From contig NZ_CP108356.1 in assembly GCF_036237315.1 (NCBI RefSeq), positions 7,259,501 through 7,323,500 of the forward strand: a stretch of DNA of 64,000 bases. The letters are read 5' to 3'. The number at the start of each line of letters is the position of its first letter. Positions within the stretch are counted from its first letter, which is position 1. Origin of the DNA: Streptomyces sp. NBC_01351 (GTDB lineage Bacteria; Actinomycetota; Actinomycetes; Streptomycetales; Streptomycetaceae). Shown here in pieces: positions 26,577-35,237 of this stretch. Below the pieces are notes generated by a model. The model made no database searches. It saw only the letters and a program-made list of their open reading frames with translations, and was not told the DNA's origin. The position numbers and the translations under genes are program-made.

Positions 26577-27371
26577 TCAGGCCGGGCGCACCGCGACGCG
26601 ATCCAGCGCCGCCAGCAGCTGCGGTAGGTCATGAATCCCCTCGTGGGGGACCGCGAGCACCTCGCTCGGCTCCTCGTCCAGCAGGACGAATGCCGCGTCG
26701 GGGCCTTCGGTTTCTCCCGTACGGGCCACCAGCGACCAGCCGGGCCCGTCCACGCGCAGCGTCCGGGCACTCTCGCCGGCGAAGGAGGACCGCACCCGGC
26801 CGGGCGGCGGCGGGGTCCGCGTGTACGCCAGGGCCTCCTCCATGGCCCGTGCGAGCCCCGGGTGCGCGGCGGCGGCCGCCCCGCCGTCCGTCGCCACCCG
26901 CTCGCGCCAGTCGGCCCACTCCCGCGCGATCTGGTCGGCGCCCATCCGGCGCTGGACCGGACCCCAGGCCTCGGCAGAGGGCGGCGCCAGCGGCACCCGC
27001 CCCGTACCGTCCGCGCCCTGCTCCGGATCGTGCGGCTCCGGTATGCCCGACGCGGACACCGACAGATCCAGCGGCCAGCCCGCCAGCGAAATGACGATGC
27101 TCCGCTCGTCGGGGGACAGGTCGTAGTCCATCCCGCAGTCCCAGGAGGCGATGGCCGTGGCCACGAGCGAGACGTCGTCCACGACGACCGTCCAGCGCGC
27201 GCCCTCCTCGTCCTGGCCCAGCACCAGCCCGTAGCCCTCGCGGTTCGGAGCGACGCCCAGCAGGGAGCAGGCCTCGGCGAAGTCGTCGCCCAGCATGCTC
27301 GGGAACTGCGCTGGGGTCATCAGCACGGCGGTCAGCACGTAAAGGGAGCCGCCACCCTCGTCGTCGGACAC
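26577..27371 (-). CDS. Conserved hypothetical protein (264 aa)
   Basis: The product has 264 residues and no membrane segment or signal. The N-terminal half contains WTVVVDDVSLVATAIASWDC and an acidic DYDLSPDERSIVISLAGWP; a Pro-rich break near residue 120 separates a helical C-terminal half. GTG 27371 has a textbook CCAGGAGGCCAG site. Its layout resembles conserved actinomycete proteins of unknown function, and I can assign no reaction. It lies 59 bp upstream of trmO on the same strand and may share its transcript. Confidence 0.75.
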   Translation of the reverse strand: MSDDEGGGSLYVLTAVLMTPAQFPSMLGDDFAEACSLLGVAPNREGYGLVLGQDEEGARWTVVVDDVSLVATAIASWDCGMDYDLSPDERSIVISLAGWPLDLSVSASGIPEPHDPEQGADGTGRVPLAPPSAEAWGPVQRRMGADQIAREWADWRERVATDGGAAAAAHPGLARAMEEALAYTRTPPPPGRVRSSFAGESARTLRVDGPGWSLVARTGETEGPDAAFVLLDEEPSEVLAVPHEGIHDLPQLLAALDRVAVRPA

Positions 27372-27557
27372 CTGGCCTCCTGGTAGCTCTCTCGTCGGCG
27401 CACCTTAACCAGCCGGTAACCCGCCCGTCGAGATCCTACGGGTGACGATTTCCAAGCCCGCCACCTGCACGTAGAGTTGGGGACCCGGCACGGAGAGGGA
27501 CACCCGGTGCAGCGTGACGACCGGCCGAGGGAGATCCTCCGGCCCGGCCCCGCCGGC

Positions 27558-28154
27558 CTAGCGGCGTACGGCCACCGCCAGGAAGCGGGCGTCCTCGTCG
27601 GCGTACGAGACCATGTCCCAGCCCGAACCAGCCAGCAGGGAGCGCAGGTTGGGCTCCGCCCGCAGGTCGTCCGGGGTGAGCGCGCGGCCGTGCCGTGCGG
27701 CGAGGGCCGCGCGCCCGATCGGGTGGAAGAGCGCGAGCCGGCCGCCGGGGCGGACCACCCGGGCGAGCTCGCGCAGGTTCGTCGCGGGGTCGGGCAGGTG
27801 GGCGATGAGCCCGGCGGCGAACACGGCGTCGAGCGCGCCGTCGCGCAGCGGCAGCCCGGCCACGTCGGCGAGCAGCAGGGCGCCCTCGACGGCCCGACCC
27901 GCACGCTGTGCGGCGGCCAGCATCTGCGGGGTGAGGTCCGCGCCGAGCACCGTCCCGGAGGGCCCGACCGCAGCCCGTAGCGCGGTCAGCGCCCGACCGG
28001 TGCCGCAGCCCGCGTCGAGCACGCGGTCCCCGGGCCGCAGCCCGAACTCGGCGACGGCGGCCTCGAACGCGGGGCCGTCCTCGGGGAACTTGCGGTCCCA
28101 GGCGGCGGCGCGCGCCCCGAAGAATTCCTGCACGTGCGTGTGGTCTTCGCTCAT
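27558..28154 (-). CDS. Class I SAM-dependent methyltransferase
   Basis: A 198-residue protein with the SAM-binding motif VLDAGCGTGRALTAL near residue 45, an acidic motif II (GADLTPQMLAAA) and LARVVRPGGRLALF (motif IV/V). It belongs to the UbiE/methyltransferase-11 group acting on small molecules. The substrate cannot be read. ATG 28154 is used by similarity of start region; an in-frame GTG at 28172 is possible and neither has a strong ribosome site. The gene is separate from its neighbours by over 130 bp on each side. Confidence 0.85.
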   Translation of the reverse strand: MSEDHTHVQEFFGARAAAWDRKFPEDGPAFEAAVAEFGLRPGDRVLDAGCGTGRALTALRAAVGPSGTVLGADLTPQMLAAAQRAGRAVEGALLLADVAGLPLRDGALDAVFAAGLIAHLPDPATNLRELARVVRPGGRLALFHPIGRAALAARHGRALTPDDLRAEPNLRSLLAGSGWDMVSYADEDARFLAVAVRR

Positions 28155-28312
28155 GCGCCCATGATCCCCCACCGGCCGTCCTGCGGTGCGTGTGCAAGGT
28201 GGTACGCGGCGTGATCGAAGATGAACGTATCTCTGTCATATTCCAGCAGTTCCAGCGGCTTTCGAAATGGTCCCCCTGTTCGTGGCCTCACCCGGACTAG
28301 CGTCCGGTGGCC

Positions 28313-29098
28313 ATGGGACACCTGGACCACGCCGCCTATGGCTGGCTGACACCCGCGCTGTCATACGTGATGGCCTCCATCGGCGCCGCCCTCGGGCTGC
28401 GCTGCACCGTCCGCGCGCTCGCCGCGACCGGATCCTCCCGCCGCAACTGGCTCCTCACCGCGGCCTCCGCCATCGGCACCGGCATCTGGACGATGCACTT
28501 CGTCGCGATGCTCGGTTTCGACGTCACCGGCACCGAGATCCACTACAACGTGCCGCTCACCATCCTCAGCCTGGTCGTCGCCATGCTGGTCGTCGGCGCC
28601 GGAGTCTTCGCCGTCGGCTACGGCAAGGACCGCGGCCGCGCCCTCGTGCTCGGCGGCCTCACCACCGGCCTCGGCGTCGCCAGCATGCACTACCTGGGCA
28701 TGGCGGCCCTGCGCCTGCACGGCCGCATCTCGTACGAGCCGCTCACCGTCGGCCTCTCCGTCGCCATCGCCGTGGTCGCGGCCACGGCGGCCCTGTGGGC
28801 CGCGCTCAACATCAAGTCGCCGCTCGCCGTGGCCGTCGCCTCGCTCGTCATGGGAGCCGCGGTCAGCAGCATGCACTACACCGGAATGATGGCGGTCGGC
28901 GTCGACGTCAGTCCCTCGGACGCGGCCCTGCCGGGCGCCACGGCCATGCAGTTCATCTTCCCGCTCGCCGTCGGACTGGGCTCCTACCTGTTCATCACCG
29001 CCGCCTTCGTCGCCCTGTCCCCGACCGCCGACGAGCGCGCCGCATCCGCTTCCGCCTCCGCCCGGCACGTGCCGGAACCCGTACCGGCCGGCCCCTGA
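28313..29098 (+). CDS. MHYT-domain integral membrane sensor
   Basis: A 261-residue protein with seven predicted membrane helices. The MHYT signature appears three times, as MHFVAM, MHYLGM and MHYTGM; its Met and His residues are proposed to bind copper or sense oxygen, CO or NO. There is no GGDEF, EAL or kinase output domain, so it must signal through another protein. It lies 93 bp upstream of the conservon on the same strand, suggesting it feeds that system. ATG 28313 fits the family; GTG 28307 is in frame. Confidence 0.88.
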   Translation: MGHLDHAAYGWLTPALSYVMASIGAALGLRCTVRALAATGSSRRNWLLTAASAIGTGIWTMHFVAMLGFDVTGTEIHYNVPLTILSLVVAMLVVGAGVFAVGYGKDRGRALVLGGLTTGLGVASMHYLGMAALRLHGRISYEPLTVGLSVAIAVVAATAALWAALNIKSPLAVAVASLVMGAAVSSMHYTGMMAVGVDVSPSDAALPGATAMQFIFPLAVGLGSYLFITAAFVALSPTADERAASASASARHVPEPVPAGP

Positions 29099-29191
29099 GC
29101 GCGCCGGGCACCCCGCCCCCACCAGACCCGCCCGGCCCATCAGCCCCCCGCACACCCGCACCCGTAGGCACCGCCCCGGAACGAGGAGCCC

Positions 29192-31777
29192 ATGCGCACA
29201 CCCCGCAGAAAACCGGAAGCAGCGGCGCCGCGGCCGCCCGCGCCGCCGGCGCGCGGCCGCCGGGCCCACGCAGGGCCGCCGGCCGAGGAACCGGCGGCGC
29301 AGGAGACCCACCCGCTCCTCCCCTCGGCCCCGCGCGACGGCGGCTCCCGGCTGCGGCTCAGGCCCGCCACCGTCCGCGCGAAGATCGTCTCCCTGTTGAT
29401 GGTCCCGGTCGTCTCGCTCCTCGCGCTCTGGGCCTTCGCCACCGTCAGCACCGCCCAGGACATGGCCCGCCTGAGCCTCGCCCACCGGGTCGACACCGAG
29501 ATACGCACCCCCGTCGCGGCCGCCGTGACCGAACTACAGGCCGAGCGGCGCGCCGCCGTCCGGCTCCTCGCCGACCCCGCCGCCGACCCGGGGGCCGCCC
29601 TGGACCAGCAGGTACGCCGTACCGAGGCCGCCGTCCGGCGGCTGCGGCTCGGAGACCGGCACACCGTCGCCGACTCCGGCGGCTACCGCGCCGACATCGC
29701 GATCCGCCTGGGTGCCTTCGTCGCCGCCGCCGAGGCGCTGGGATCGGCCCGCAAGGACATCGTCGCCCGCAGGGCCAGCCCCGAAGCGGCCTACGAGATG
29801 TACACCGGAGTCGTCGACGCGGCCCTCGCCGTGGGCGGCGCCCTGACCGGCGGCCAGGACGCCGAACTCGGCCCCGACGCCCGGGTCCTGCTCGAATTCG
29901 CCCGCGCCGGAGAACTCCTCTCCCGCGAGGACGCGCTCCTCGCCGTACCGGGCCCGCGCACCGCCGAAACGCTTCGCCACCTCACCGGCACCATCGAAAC
30001 CCGGCGCGCCCTCACCGCCGCCGCGTCCGAGGACCTCCCCGAGGCCCAGCGGGCCGCCTGGCAGGCCGTCGCCAAGAGCGCCGCGTACGCCGACCTCACC
30101 GCCGCCGAGGACCGGGCCCTGGACGCCGGCACCACCCGCGACAGCCGCGCCGTACCCGCCGGCTGGGAGGCCGCCTGGAGCGGTGTCGGCGCCTCGATGC
30201 ACGAGATCGAGGAGGCCGCGCACGCCGCTGCCGCCGACCGCGCCGACCCGGTCACCGAGGGCGCGCTCAGCCCCGCCGGAGCCGCCGTCCTGCTCGGCCT
30301 GGCCGCCGTGGCCGCCTCGCTCGTCATCTCCGTCCGCATCGGCCGCGCCCTGGTCGTGGAACTCGTCTCGCTGCGCAACACCGCTCTGGAGATCGCCCGC
30401 CGCAAACTCCCGCAGGCGATGGAACGGCTGCGCGCCGGCGAGGAGATCGACGTAGCCGCCGAGACCCCCGCCGGACCGCCGGCCGAGGACGAGATCACCC
30501 AGGTCGGCGAGGCCCTCGCCACCGTCCACCGGGCCGCCCTCAGCGCCGCCGTGGAACGCGCGGAGCTGGCCAGCGGGGTGTCCGGGGTCTTCGTCAACCT
30601 CGCCCGCCGCAGCCAGGTCCTCGTGCACAAGCAGCTCACCCTGCTCGACTCGATGGAACGCCGCGCCGACGACCCGAACGAACTCGGCGACCTCTTCCGC
30701 CTCGACCACCTGACCACCCGGATGCGCAGGCACGCGGAAAGTCTGATCATCCTGTCGGGCGCCGCCCCGGGCCGTGCCTGGCGGATGCCGGTTCCCCTCA
30801 CGAATGTCGTCCGCGCCGCCGTCTCCGAGATCGAGGACTACCCGCGCATCGAGGTCCGTCAGCTCGCCGAGGCCGCGGTCGTCGGCGGGGCCGTCGCCGA
30901 CCTCACGCACTTGCTCGCCGAACTCATCGAGAACGCCGCCCAGTTCTCCCCGCCCCACACCAAAGTGCGGGTCAGCGGCGAGCCCGTCGGGGCCGGGTAC
31001 GTCCTGGAGGTCGAGGACCGCGGGCTCGGCATGGGGCGCGAATCCCTGAGCGAGGCCAACCGGCGCATCGAACAGTCCGAGGCCCTCGACCTCTTCGACA
31101 GCGACCGGCTCGGGCTCTTCGTGGTCAGCCGCCTCTCCGCCCGCCACGGTGTGAAGGTGCACCTGCGCACGTCACCGTACGGTGGCACCACGGCCGTGGT
31201 CCTGCTGCCGAACTCCATGCTCCAGGGCGCGATCACGGTCGGCACCCCCGAGCCCGCCCCGGAGCCCCCCTCCGCGTCCGCCCCCGAGCCCCCGGCCCAC
31301 GCCCGGAACCAGCCCCCGGCTCGGATCCGGAACCAGGCCCCCGAAGCGGCCCCGGCCCCGGCTCCCGCGCCGAAGGCCGTCGCGGGGGCGGAGCAGCCGC
31401 CCGCCATGACCGTCGTACGGGAGGAGGCGCGCGGCATCCCGGCCGCGAACCGGACCCCCGCACCGCAGGAGCCGCGCCCGGCCCCGGTGGCCCCGCTGCG
31501 CCCGCGCGCCACCGGAGTCGCGCCACCCCGTACGCAGCCGACCGTGCCGCCACCGGCCTCGGTGACGGAACTGCCGCGCCGGGTGCGCCAGGCCAGCCTC
31601 GTCCCCCAGCTGCGCGAGGCCCCGGCCCCGAAGGCCCCGGCCGGATCCCGGCTTCCCGAGGATCCTCCGGGCCGCAGTCCGGAACAGGCCCGGGACCGGA
31701 TGGCGGCCTACCGGGCCGGCTGGGCCCGGGGCGCCCAGGACGACTCCCCTCACGCAGGCAGCGAAGGAGAAGTGTGA
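29192..31777 (+). CDS. cvnA: Conservon sensor histidine kinase-like protein CvnA
   Basis: An 861-residue protein. A disordered N-terminus is followed by a membrane segment near 68-90, a nitrate/nitrite-sensor-type helical extracytoplasmic domain to about 360, a second membrane segment near 365-385, a HAMP-like linker, a dimerisation helix and an HATPase domain (N-box ELIENAAQFSPP, G1 EDRGLGM, G2 GLFVVSRLSARHG). The last 190 residues are Pro/Ala-rich. In conservons this sensor controls a small GTPase rather than a response regulator. ATG 29192 has ACGAGGAG. Its stop overlaps the cvnB start by one base (TGATG). Confidence 0.92.
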   Translation: MRTPRRKPEAAAPRPPAPPARGRRAHAGPPAEEPAAQETHPLLPSAPRDGGSRLRLRPATVRAKIVSLLMVPVVSLLALWAFATVSTAQDMARLSLAHRVDTEIRTPVAAAVTELQAERRAAVRLLADPAADPGAALDQQVRRTEAAVRRLRLGDRHTVADSGGYRADIAIRLGAFVAAAEALGSARKDIVARRASPEAAYEMYTGVVDAALAVGGALTGGQDAELGPDARVLLEFARAGELLSREDALLAVPGPRTAETLRHLTGTIETRRALTAAASEDLPEAQRAAWQAVAKSAAYADLTAAEDRALDAGTTRDSRAVPAGWEAAWSGVGASMHEIEEAAHAAAADRADPVTEGALSPAGAAVLLGLAAVAASLVISVRIGRALVVELVSLRNTALEIARRKLPQAMERLRAGEEIDVAAETPAGPPAEDEITQVGEALATVHRAALSAAVERAELASGVSGVFVNLARRSQVLVHKQLTLLDSMERRADDPNELGDLFRLDHLTTRMRRHAESLIILSGAAPGRAWRMPVPLTNVVRAAVSEIEDYPRIEVRQLAEAAVVGGAVADLTHLLAELIENAAQFSPPHTKVRVSGEPVGAGYVLEVEDRGLGMGRESLSEANRRIEQSEALDLFDSDRLGLFVVSRLSARHGVKVHLRTSPYGGTTAVVLLPNSMLQGAITVGTPEPAPEPPSASAPEPPAHARNQPPARIRNQAPEAAPAPAPAPKAVAGAEQPPAMTVVREEARGIPAANRTPAPQEPRPAPVAPLRPRATGVAPPRTQPTVPPPASVTELPRRVRQASLVPQLREAPAPKAPAGSRLPEDPPGRSPEQARDRMAAYRAGWARGAQDDSPHAGSEGEV

Positions 31778-32220
31778 TGATCGAACATCAGCGAATCGAC
31801 CTCGACGGCGTCCGCAGGTCCGGCGAACTGGACTGGCTGCTGGACGACCTGGTGCTCCGGGTCCGCGAAGTCCGGCACGCCGTGGTCCTGTCCACCGACG
31901 GGCTCGCCGTGGGCGCCTCCAGCGCGCTGAGCCGGGAGGACGCGGAGCACCTGGCCGCCGTCGCGTCCGGCTTCCACAGCCTGGCCAAGGGCGCGGGCAG
32001 GCACTTCCACGCCGGGGGCGTGCGCCAGACGATGGTCGAGATGGACGAGGGGTTCCTCTTCGTCGCGGCCGCCGGCGACGGCTCGTGTCTGGCGGTGCTC
32101 AGCGGCGCCGGCGCCGACATCGGGCTCATCGCGTACGAGATGGCCCGGTTGGTCAAGCGGGTCGGCGAGCACCTGTACACCCCGCCCCGGTTCGCGGCGC
32201 GGCCGCCGGCCGCCGGTTGA
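31777..32220 (+). CDS. cvnB: Roadblock/LC7 protein CvnB
   Basis: A 147-residue roadblock/LC7 protein (DWLLDDLVLRVREVRHAVVL, later LAKGAGRHFHAGGVRQTMVE). The fold acts as a dimeric regulator or GAP/GEF-like partner of small GTPases such as CvnD or MglA. It follows cvnA with a one-base overlap and AAGGAGA upstream, and precedes cvnC by 17 bp. A second roadblock gene at 33479 shares about the same core, so the two may form homo- or heterodimers. Confidence 0.92.
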   Translation: MIEHQRIDLDGVRRSGELDWLLDDLVLRVREVRHAVVLSTDGLAVGASSALSREDAEHLAAVASGFHSLAKGAGRHFHAGGVRQTMVEMDEGFLFVAAAGDGSCLAVLSGAGADIGLIAYEMARLVKRVGEHLYTPPRFAARPPAAG

Positions 32221-32237
32221 GGGCGGCGGTCCGGCGC

Positions 32238-32627
32238 ATGAACGGCCAGTGGTACGACGCCGACGCGGGCCCGCTCGTCCGTCCGTACGCCATGACCGGC
32301 GGGCGTACGAAGCCGGGACCCCACGGGGTCCGGTTCGACCTGATCGCACTGGTGGTCATGGACGTCAAGGGCGCTGAAGGCGCCGACGAGGCGGCCGAGT
32401 CGCTGCTCGGCCCCGAACACCGGGCGCTCCTCGGACTCTGCCGGTCCGAGACCCAGTCGGTGGCGGAACTCGCCGCCGATGCCGACCTGCCCGTGGGGGT
32501 GGTGCGGGTGCTCCTCGGGGACCTGCTGGAGGGCGGCCACGTCAAGGTCAGCAGGCCGGTGCCGCCCGCGCAGCTGCCGGACGAGCGGATTCTGCGTGAA
32601 GTCATCGAGGGATTGCGAGCGCTGTGA
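32238..32627 (+). CDS. cvnC: DUF742 protein CvnC
   Basis: A 129-residue DUF742 protein: LVRPYAMTGGRTKP near the start, FDLIALVVM, and a winged-helix-like C-terminal half with ETQSVAELAADADLPVGVVR, VLLGDLLEGGHVKV. DUF742 proteins always sit between the roadblock and GTPase genes of conservons. The fold suggests DNA or protein binding. Its TGA overlaps the cvnD start (GTGATG), pointing to coupled translation. Confidence 0.92.
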   Translation: MNGQWYDADAGPLVRPYAMTGGRTKPGPHGVRFDLIALVVMDVKGAEGADEAAESLLGPEHRALLGLCRSETQSVAELAADADLPVGVVRVLLGDLLEGGHVKVSRPVPPAQLPDERILREVIEGLRAL

Positions 32628-33322
32628 TGGGACATCAAGACAACGGGCGCCTCGAAGCGGGCTCGCCCCCGGGCCCGGCCCGGGCCTCGAACGCGGCCTC
32701 TGACCCGGCCGTGGATCCGGCGGAGGACCCCGAACTGGCCGCGCTCGCGCTGAAGATCCTCGTCGCGGGAGGTTTCGGGGTCGGCAAGACCACCCTGGTG
32801 GGCGCGGTGAGTGAGATCCGGCCGCTGCGGACCGAGGAGTTGCTGAGCGAGGCGGGCGAACTCGTCGACGACACGGGCGGAGTGGACCAGAAGACGACCA
32901 CGACCGTGGCGATGGACTTCGGGCGGATCACCATCAGGTCCGGGCTGTCCTTGTACCTGTTCGGCACCCCCGGCCAGGACCGGTTCTGGTTCCTGTGGGA
33001 CGAGCTGTCGCAGGGCGCGCTCGGTGCGGTGGTGCTCGCCGACACCCGGCGGCTGGAGGACTGCTTCCCGGCGGTCGACTACTTCGAGCACCGGCGCATC
33101 CCGTTCGTGGTGGCCGTCAACTGCTTCACGGATGCCCGGAGTTACGGAGCGCACGACGTCTCGCGGGCGCTCGACCTGGACCGGGGGACGCCGGTGGTGC
33201 TGTGCGACGCGCGGGACAGGGATTCGGGGAAGGAAGTGCTGATCCGGCTGGTCGAGTACGCCGGGCGGGTGCACACCGCCCGGCTGCTGGACTCGGTGGA
33301 GCCGCAGGCAGATTCGGTGTGA
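32627..33322 (+). CDS. cvnD: Conservon GTPase CvnD
   Basis: A 231-residue small Ras-like GTPase. P-loop GGFGVGKTT, switch region TTTTVAMDFGRI, G3 FGTPGQDRFW and a G4-like VAVNCFTDA are visible. It should be the output of the conservon, cycling between GTP and GDP under control of CvnA, CvnB and CvnC at the membrane. G4 is NCFTD rather than NKxD, the usual form in this family. An alternative GTG start is three bases upstream. Downstream genes are separated by 156 bp. Confidence 0.92.
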   Translation: MGHQDNGRLEAGSPPGPARASNAASDPAVDPAEDPELAALALKILVAGGFGVGKTTLVGAVSEIRPLRTEELLSEAGELVDDTGGVDQKTTTTVAMDFGRITIRSGLSLYLFGTPGQDRFWFLWDELSQGALGAVVLADTRRLEDCFPAVDYFEHRRIPFVVAVNCFTDARSYGAHDVSRALDLDRGTPVVLCDARDRDSGKEVLIRLVEYAGRVHTARLLDSVEPQADSV

Positions 33323-33478
33323 ACCGGCCGACGCGTGCGCGTCCGTTCCTCTTGAGTCATCTTGTTCGCCATGGGGGCGTCCTCCTTGCCGGAAAGGCGC
33401 TGGTGGGGAAGGCTTGCGGGACGACCACGCGGGGTGGGGCGCGGCCATGTCGGCCGCGTCGACGGGGAGGGGCTGGGA

Positions 33479-33877
33479 ATGGCACTGGACAAGCAGCTCG
33501 ATTGGCTGTTGGACGACCTGACGCGCCGGGTCCAGCAGGTACGGCATGCCGTGGTGCTGTCCAACGACGGCCTGGTGACGGGGGCGAGCGCCGGTCTGGC
33601 GCGCGAGGACGGGGAGCACCTGGCGGCCGTCGCGGCCGGATTGCAGAGCCTGGCGAAGGGGTCCGGACGGCACTTCCGAGCCGGTGAGGTCCGTCAGACG
33701 ATGGTCGAGTACGACGAGGGGGTCCTCTTCGTCATGGCGGCCGGCGCGGGCAGCTGCCTGTGCGTGCTGAGCGCCTCCGAGTCCGACATCGGCCAGGTCG
33801 CGTACGAGATGACGCTGCTGGTCAACCGGGTGGGGGAGCACCTGGGAGTCGCCGAGCGGCGGATGACCGGCGGCTGA
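33479..33877 (+). CDS. Second roadblock/LC7 protein next to the conservon
   Basis: A 132-residue roadblock/LC7 protein close in sequence to CvnB (LDWLLDDLTRRVQQVRHAVV, LAKGSGRHFRAGEVRQTMVE). ATG 33479 has GGGGAGGGG upstream. It is separated from cvnD by 156 bp, so it probably has its own promoter. Duplicated roadblock genes are not part of the standard four-gene conservon. It may compete with or partner CvnB for the GTPase; that is inference. Confidence 0.9.
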   Translation: MALDKQLDWLLDDLTRRVQQVRHAVVLSNDGLVTGASAGLAREDGEHLAAVAAGLQSLAKGSGRHFRAGEVRQTMVEYDEGVLFVMAAGAGSCLCVLSASESDIGQVAYEMTLLVNRVGEHLGVAERRMTGG

Positions 33878-33967
33878 TCGCGGAGTTGTCCACAGGCCCG
33901 ACGGACTGTCGTCGCGCTGAGTTACGGTCTTTACACAGAGTGATCGACACTCGTGGGGGAGACCGTG

Positions 33968-34864
33968 ATGATGCAGATGGAGAGCGTGCTGCCGCAGGTA
34001 ATGCCGCAGGCGCTGCCGCAGCCGCAGACAGTGTCGCAGCAGGACGTGCCGGTGGGGAGTGTGCGGGCTGCCAGTGAACTGGGGCTGAGCCGGAGCGAGT
34101 TCGCCAGGGCCGTCCAATTGGGGATCGTGCGCGCCGGGCCGCCGGCGCGTGGTGGGGCCGCGCGTTACGCGCGGGCCGAGCTGGAGCGGGTCAGGTCGGC
34201 GGAGTCCCGGCCGGGCGCTGTCTGGCCGGAGGCGCTCCGCGAGCGGGTCGAGACCGTGGCCGGAGCGGCGGCCGCGGCGCGGGCGCTGGGAGTCGGCCCG
34301 AGCCGGTTCACCCGGCTCGCGCGCTGCGGGCACCTCACCCCGGTCGGCTACCGGATCAACCGCTACCGGGCCGTGGTGTGGCTCTATCTGGCCGCGGAGC
34401 TCAGGGAGTTCGCCGCCCGGGAGCCGGCCGCTCTGCGCGGGGCCGCGCCACCGGGGGACCGGGAGCTGATGGCGGCCAAGGCGGACCTGCGCCCCCGGAA
34501 GTGGCGCGGGCGGCACGTCGGGCTGCTGCTGAGACGGACGGCCGACCCGTGGGAGCGGGCCGCGGTACTGGCCTGCGTACTCCCGGAGCGTGAGCTGCGG
34601 GAGGCGGTGCCCGACCGGGCGGAGCGGACCGTGCTGGACGCCCTCGCCCCGCCGCCGCCCTACGGGCATCCGCAGGTCCCGGCGGCCGCGGCGGTGGCAC
34701 TGAGACTGCTCGAGGCCGATCGGCCGGAGGAGATCCACTGGTACCGCACCAGCCTGGACTTCGCCCTCACCGGAGCGCGCGGCCAGTCGCAGCCCGGGCA
34801 GTCACGGTCCGGCGGATCGCAGCCCGGTCAGTCGAACTCGACGGGGGAGAGGGGGCCGACGTAG
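33968..34864 (+). CDS. DUF6397-like protein with two helix-turn-helix segments
   Basis: A 298-residue protein. After a Gln/Pro-rich start (VLPQVMPQALPQPQ) come two similar helix-turn-helix-like segments: AASELGLSRSEFARAVQLGI near residue 40 and AARALGVGPSRFTRLARCGH near residue 110, then a helical region and a Ser/Gly/Gln tail. This matches a Streptomyces family of unknown function often annotated DUF6397. The repeated helices suggest DNA binding. Start ATG 33968 follows GGGGGAGA; GTG 33965 and ATG 33971 are also possible. Its end overlaps the convergent YchJ-like gene by 37 bp. Confidence 0.7.
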   Translation: MMQMESVLPQVMPQALPQPQTVSQQDVPVGSVRAASELGLSRSEFARAVQLGIVRAGPPARGGAARYARAELERVRSAESRPGAVWPEALRERVETVAGAAAAARALGVGPSRFTRLARCGHLTPVGYRINRYRAVVWLYLAAELREFAAREPAALRGAAPPGDRELMAAKADLRPRKWRGRHVGLLLRRTADPWERAAVLACVLPERELREAVPDRAERTVLDALAPPPPYGHPQVPAAAAVALRLLEADRPEEIHWYRTSLDFALTGARGQSQPGQSRSGGSQPGQSNSTGERGPT

Positions 34865-35229
34865 ACCCAGGCCCCCGCCTCGCGGGTGAAGGAGCTGTGC
34901 TCGTGCAGTGAGCCGGCGTGCCGGCCCTCGCGGTAGTGGGCCCGGAACTCCACCGAGCCCTCCGTCTCGAACATCCCGCCGCGCTCGGTCGCGAGGATCT
35001 CCAGCCGCTCCCAGCGCTGCCCGGGATCCAGATCGAGGTCGGACGGGCGGGTCGAGGAGTGCCAGGAGCGCATCAGATAGGCGGTGTCGCCGACCGCGAA
35101 CGCGCTGAAGCGGGAGCGCATCAGCTGCTCCGCGGTGGGTGCCTGTTGTGCACCGGAGTGGAAGCGGCCGCAGCACTCCGGGTAGGCGGCGGGCAGCCCG
35201 CAGGGGCAGGGGAGGGCCGGGGTAGGCAT
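34828..35229 (-). CDS. YchJ-family SEC-C motif protein
   Basis: A 133-residue protein of the YchJ/UPF0225 group. The N-terminal zinc-binding SEC-C-like motif reads CPCGLPAAYPECCGRFH; next comes PTAEQLMRSRFSAFAVGDTA then YLMRSWH, the family's NTF2-like part, ending HEHSSFTREAGAWVYVGP. Function is not established. It lies eight bases after the TesB gene and is probably cotranscribed. The 3' end overlaps the convergent DUF6397-like gene. Confidence 0.88.
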   Translation of the reverse strand: MPTPALPCPCGLPAAYPECCGRFHSGAQQAPTAEQLMRSRFSAFAVGDTAYLMRSWHSSTRPSDLDLDPGQRWERLEILATERGGMFETEGSVEFRAHYREGRHAGSLHEHSSFTREAGAWVYVGPLSPVEFD

Positions 35230-35237
35230 GCGCGTGC

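Noticed and set aside
28267..32220. 1317-codon plus-strand ORF across the MHYT gene and cvnA
   Set aside because: Almost entirely Arg, Pro and Gly; it is the shifted frame of real genes with G/C-ending codons.
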